From contig QKWP01001962.1 of NCBI GenBank assembly GCA_003550325.1, forward strand, positions 33,287 to 97,286: a DNA stretch of 64,000 bases, written 5' to 3'. The stretch is from Gigaspora rosea (lineage: Eukaryota > Glomeromycota > Glomeromycetes > Diversisporales > Gigasporaceae). Below are positions 60,798 through 64,000 of the stretch, in pieces. Position 1 is the first letter of the stretch. Every line of letters starts with the position of its first letter. Under the pieces are notes generated by a model. It did no database searches, was not told where the DNA came from, and saw nothing but the letters and a program-made list of their open reading frames with translations. The translations under genes were made by a program, and so were the position numbers.

Positions 60798-62111
60798 ATG
60801 AAAGTATGCAAGCCCTCAGGCTTGCACATACAGGAGGCATCCTCATCTCTCAATAATACAATAAGCCCACTCTCACAAAATAATCATTTTTTCAAAGTAG
60901 GATGCCACAACATTAATGGGCTTAAAAGTAATAGTTTCAAAAGTGTTATAATATCAGAATGGGCATTAGAAAAAAATCTAGATATTATTGGTATTGCGGA
61001 AACAAATATTAGTAGTAAAGAAGGGGTTTTTTTGGACTTTAATAGAGAGAATTTTGTTGGTTTTTGGTCAAATACAGAGAAAGAAAAGAAAAAAGGATCT
61101 GGTGTAGGACTTCTGATTCACAAAAAGTGGGAGAGACACCTAGGTCAAGTTAAAAAGGATTCACCATACTATTTAGAAGCGACATTTCTCTTTAAACAAC
61201 TAGAGTTAATAATCATTATGGTATACATACCACCAAACAATAAAGAAATCACAAGGGCAGTTCAACAAAGTATCGTCAAAAAAGTAGCCCAAGGATCCCA
61301 AAGAAGCCAATATATTATCATGGGGGATTTTAACTATGTCCCTGATCAAAACCTGGACAGGAAATGCCCAAGGTCGCAGCACAAAAAATTTCCTTTGTAT
61401 AAATGGTTGTATAAGCAAGAGTTCGTAGATTCGTATCGAGTAATCAACCCAGGTAGCAAGGAATTTACATGGTCAAGACAGGATCAAAGCTCAAGAATAG
61501 ATCAAATTTGGACATCAAAGGAGCTTGGCCTAGGAATAGTGGAAGCTAAAATAGAGGAGATGAGTACTTGGACAAACAGTGACCACAATGCAGCTGTAGT
61601 AAAGATTCACCTTGGGCACCTGATTGAGAAAAAGAACCTCTCCACAATAAAGCAACGTGGACAAAAAAGAACAATTTATCTTTACGACAAGGCAAGCGCA
61701 GAAGATTGGGAAAACTATGCAACAGTTCTTCAAAGTTCCTTAAAAGATAACCAGGCCATAAAGAGAATAAATATAGTACAACCAGGAACCGTTATAGGAA
61801 AGAAAGAACTTGATCAAACATGGGACGTCATTCACAACGCAATAATAAAAGCAGCAAACCAAACCTTACCAAGGAAAAAAGTATTAAACACAGGCTGTAG
61901 TAGGAAAAAATCCAAAACAAAAACGGATCTAGAAAAAAGCATACTGGACTTGGGCAAGGTTATTAGAAATATCCGTGACAATAAAACTTCTCAACCAAAT
62001 TTTAGCATAATAGATTCAGCAAACAATACTATTTTGAACATAAATAGAACCCTAGATTTAGAAATAGATATGATTCAAGCCCAAAATCTAGACGAAGGAG
62101 AGCAGGCTTAA
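60798..62111 (+). CDS. LINE ORF2, endonuclease part
   Basis: The start MKVCKPSGLHIQEASSS is followed by an endonuclease/exonuclease/phosphatase fold with its ordered motifs: VGCHNINGLKS, IIGIAETN (metal-binding Glu), MVYIPPNN, IIMGDFNYVPDQN (Asp/Asn), SRIDQIWTS and NSDHNAAVV (catalytic Asp-His). All key residues are present, so the nicking activity used for target-primed reverse transcription may have been the last function lost. The frame ends at 62111 (DEGEQA) and the protein continues in another frame from about 62112, so this is the front of a frameshifted ORF2, not a complete product. Confidence 0.88.
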   Translation: MKVCKPSGLHIQEASSSLNNTISPLSQNNHFFKVGCHNINGLKSNSFKSVIISEWALEKNLDIIGIAETNISSKEGVFLDFNRENFVGFWSNTEKEKKKGSGVGLLIHKKWERHLGQVKKDSPYYLEATFLFKQLELIIIMVYIPPNNKEITRAVQQSIVKKVAQGSQRSQYIIMGDFNYVPDQNLDRKCPRSQHKKFPLYKWLYKQEFVDSYRVINPGSKEFTWSRQDQSSRIDQIWTSKELGLGIVEAKIEEMSTWTNSDHNAAVVKIHLGHLIEKKNLSTIKQRGQKRTIYLYDKASAEDWENYATVLQSSLKDNQAIKRINIVQPGTVIGKKELDQTWDVIHNAIIKAANQTLPRKKVLNTGCSRKKSKTKTDLEKSILDLGKVIRNIRDNKTSQPNFSIIDSANNTILNINRTLDLEIDMIQAQNLDEGEQA

Positions 62112-64000
62112 GAGGATGGAAAAAGATCTTGGAAAAAAAATGCTTATTAGAAAATATAAGTAGTAGAAACAAGGAAATTCAGGAAAAGGTTGAAAGACGG
62201 TGCGAGATGATAGATAACAACCAGGGTCAAATGCTGAATAGTTTGCTAAATAAGCCATACAATAAAATTGTGCTTAATAAAATAATTATAGAAAATCAAG
62301 ATCACAGTCGAGAACTCATTACAGAACCTGAAGACGTTATGCAGCATACAGAAAAACACTTTCAAACTCAGTACAAGAAAAGAAACGCAAATCCAAACCG
62401 CATGTCCCAAGCATGGAAAGAAACGTACAAACCTTTAAGTTTCATACAAGAGAACTGGTATGAGGACCTTTTACAAGAAATATTTGAAGAATGGGATCAA
62501 ATGCTAAGTAGCTTAAGCTTAAAATCGGCACCAGGTATTTCGGGAATAAGTTACATTCTGATAAAGAAAGCGGATAGCAAAACACATGCTATTTTTAGAA
62601 ATTTTGCACTAGCATGTATACAAACAGGTTTTATCCCAAATAAGTGGAAAGTGGCTCAACTGTATGCAATTCCTAAAAATGAAGATTGGGGGTACAATCT
62701 CAATAATATAAGGCCCATTGCACTCCTAGAAACGTTTAGGAAATGTGTCACAAAAATCTTCACAATGCGTCTCTCAAGAATTTTTAAAGAAAATGCAGTG
62801 CTAAGGGGTTTCAATTTCGCTGGACTTCCAGGCTGCTCAACAGAAGCTCCTATACATATTATAAATTCAATTATAGGAGAAGCATTGGAAAAAGGAAAAG
62901 AGCTTTGAATACTCTTGCAAGACATGCAAAAAGCTTTCGATTCGGTGTCATTAGAAATGTTGGAAAAAGCTCTGTTACGATTAAAGCTCCCGTCTACTGC
63001 AATTAATTTCATTCTAGATCTCTTTGGTGAACGTCAGCTTAAAATTATTACGGCCTTCGGACTTAGCAAAAGCTTTAAAGCCATAGATGGAATAGACCAG
63101 GAGGAAATAGTATCACCCTTGGTCTGGAGGGTTTTTTATAATCCGCTTTTGTGTTATGTACAAAATGAAACCAACTTGGGCTATGATCTGAGTTTGGGTA
63201 AACATGAGGCATATCCTACAAACTATTCAACCCGATGTGCTGCAATTGCATATGCTGAAGATACAACGTGGGTAGCCAGCAACAAGCAACAGCTAGAAGC
63301 GACCTTAAAGATTGCGGAGGAGTTTTACAAGATAAACGATATAAAGATCAACCCCAAGAAGTCTAAATTAGTAGCACTTAATACAAGAGAAGAAAAGTTG
63401 ATCCTTCTATCACAAAACAAAATCATAGCAGAAGGGAAAGATACCCTAGTGCGATTTCTAGGTGTTTGGTTGAACCAGAAAAAGAATAAGAAGCTTATAA
63501 AAGCAAAAGCGAAATAGATTTTGCAACAATTTTGTGAAACATTATATCACAAAAAATTGACGCTTAGCCAACTCTAATACATCAATAACATGTGTATTCT
63601 TCCCAAACTGAGCTACATTTTACAAACAACCAATTTTTCACGAAAGAATTTAGACGAAATTCAGCAACCTTTTCTAAGAATGGTGAAAAACAAAATAGAA
63701 TTCGCACGTTCAACAAGTAATTGCCTAGTAACTCACCAAAATTTAGGCAACTGTAAGAAACTTAGCAATGAAGTCTTCACAAAGCAAATAACAGGCCTGA
63801 TATATAGGTTAAATAGTACAGGAATCGAGGCAAACGTCGCGAAGAAACGCATTACACAAGGTTGGTTTTTAGCAGCACTAAGCGAAAGATCTCCTAAAGA
63901 GTCAGACATAGTAACTCTAGAGAAACTATGGAAAGGCAATTTGGACTGCTCAATCTGCCTCAAAGCAAAAGAGAGAGACCTTGAAATAACACTGACTGAA
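62112..64000 (+). pseudogene. LINE ORF2, reverse transcriptase part (partial)
   Basis: Continues the endonuclease protein after a frameshift. Reverse transcriptase blocks: SLSLKSAPGISGISYILIKK, IPNKWKVAQLYAIPKNED, NNIRPIALLETFRKCVTKIF, then a TGA at 62906-62908 in a position normally Trp (KEL*ILLQDM), the catalytic Asp in QDMQKAFDSVS, GIDQEEIVSPLVWRVFYNPL, and the second box AIAYAEDTTWVAS (63251-63262), which has Glu for the first Asp of YADD. FLGVWLN marks the thumb. Further stops at 63515-63517 (TAG) and near 63571 (TAA) sit where CAG/CAA would fit. The reading goes on open to the window end (CSICLKAKERDLEITLTE). Dead as polymerase. Confidence 0.88.

Larger units (their letters stand above)
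58800..64000 (+). mobile_element. LINE (non-LTR retrotransposon), truncated by the window edge
   Basis: Two ORFs in LINE order: ORF1 with RRM-like domains, then an apurinic-type endonuclease joined to a reverse transcriptase. No LTRs. The 3' end lies beyond the window. The clade cannot be set without a tree. Confidence 0.88.

Noticed and set aside
61206-61733. Minus-strand ORFs inside the LINE
   Set aside because: Antisense to the endonuclease domain, with no motifs of their own.

Overview
The window looks like a repeat-rich nuclear contig of an arbuscular mycorrhizal fungus, most likely a Rhizophagus or a close relative. The DNA is very AT-rich. It is packed with decayed Ty3/gypsy, Helitron and LINE copies of the type common in Glomeromycotina. 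The one convincing host gene is a five-exon UDP-glycosyltransferase of the type expanded in these fungi. The organism assignment is inference from composition and protein style; no search was possible.

Layout: 1-11.6 kb is gene-poor AT-rich DNA with an integrase relic, a tRNA-like sequence, MITEs and a 270-bp dispersed repeat. 11637-21617 is a complete but dead Ty3/gypsy LTR element on the minus strand (LTRs, PBS, PPT and a CTAC target duplication all visible); one LTR is split by a 593-bp MITE. 21.6-26.5 kb is AT-rich with tandem duplications and a 365-bp MITE. About 26.5-37.9 kb is a Helitron: a degenerate Rep/Pif1-helicase gene on + (split by a 1200-bp TA-flanked element) and a convergent accessory OB-fold-like gene on -. 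38.7-54.5 kb is a mosaic of non-autonomous DNA elements: a 660-bp TA element in two opposite copies, a 254-bp-arm foldback with an 8-bp-TSD MITE inside one arm, a Tc1/mariner-sized element, a 1-kb hAT-like element and a foldback of tandem CCCCGACAA-type repeats. 54844-57145 is the glycosyltransferase gene (-). 57.7-58.5 kb holds another MITE and a short G-quadruplex-prone palindromic island. 59278-64000 is a LINE on +, with an RRM-type ORF1 and an endonuclease/reverse transcriptase ORF2 running off the window.

Common theme: the autonomous elements are inactive. Nearly every premature stop I could place is explainable by one C-to-T (or G-to-A) change, often CGA to TGA at a position where relatives have Arg. 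The same kind of change hits catalytic motifs (Helitron HUH, gypsy YLDD and DSG). This fits cytosine-methylation-type decay of transposons, while the glycosyltransferase gene is free of it. Several MITEs sit inside other elements, so the relative insertion order can be read directly.
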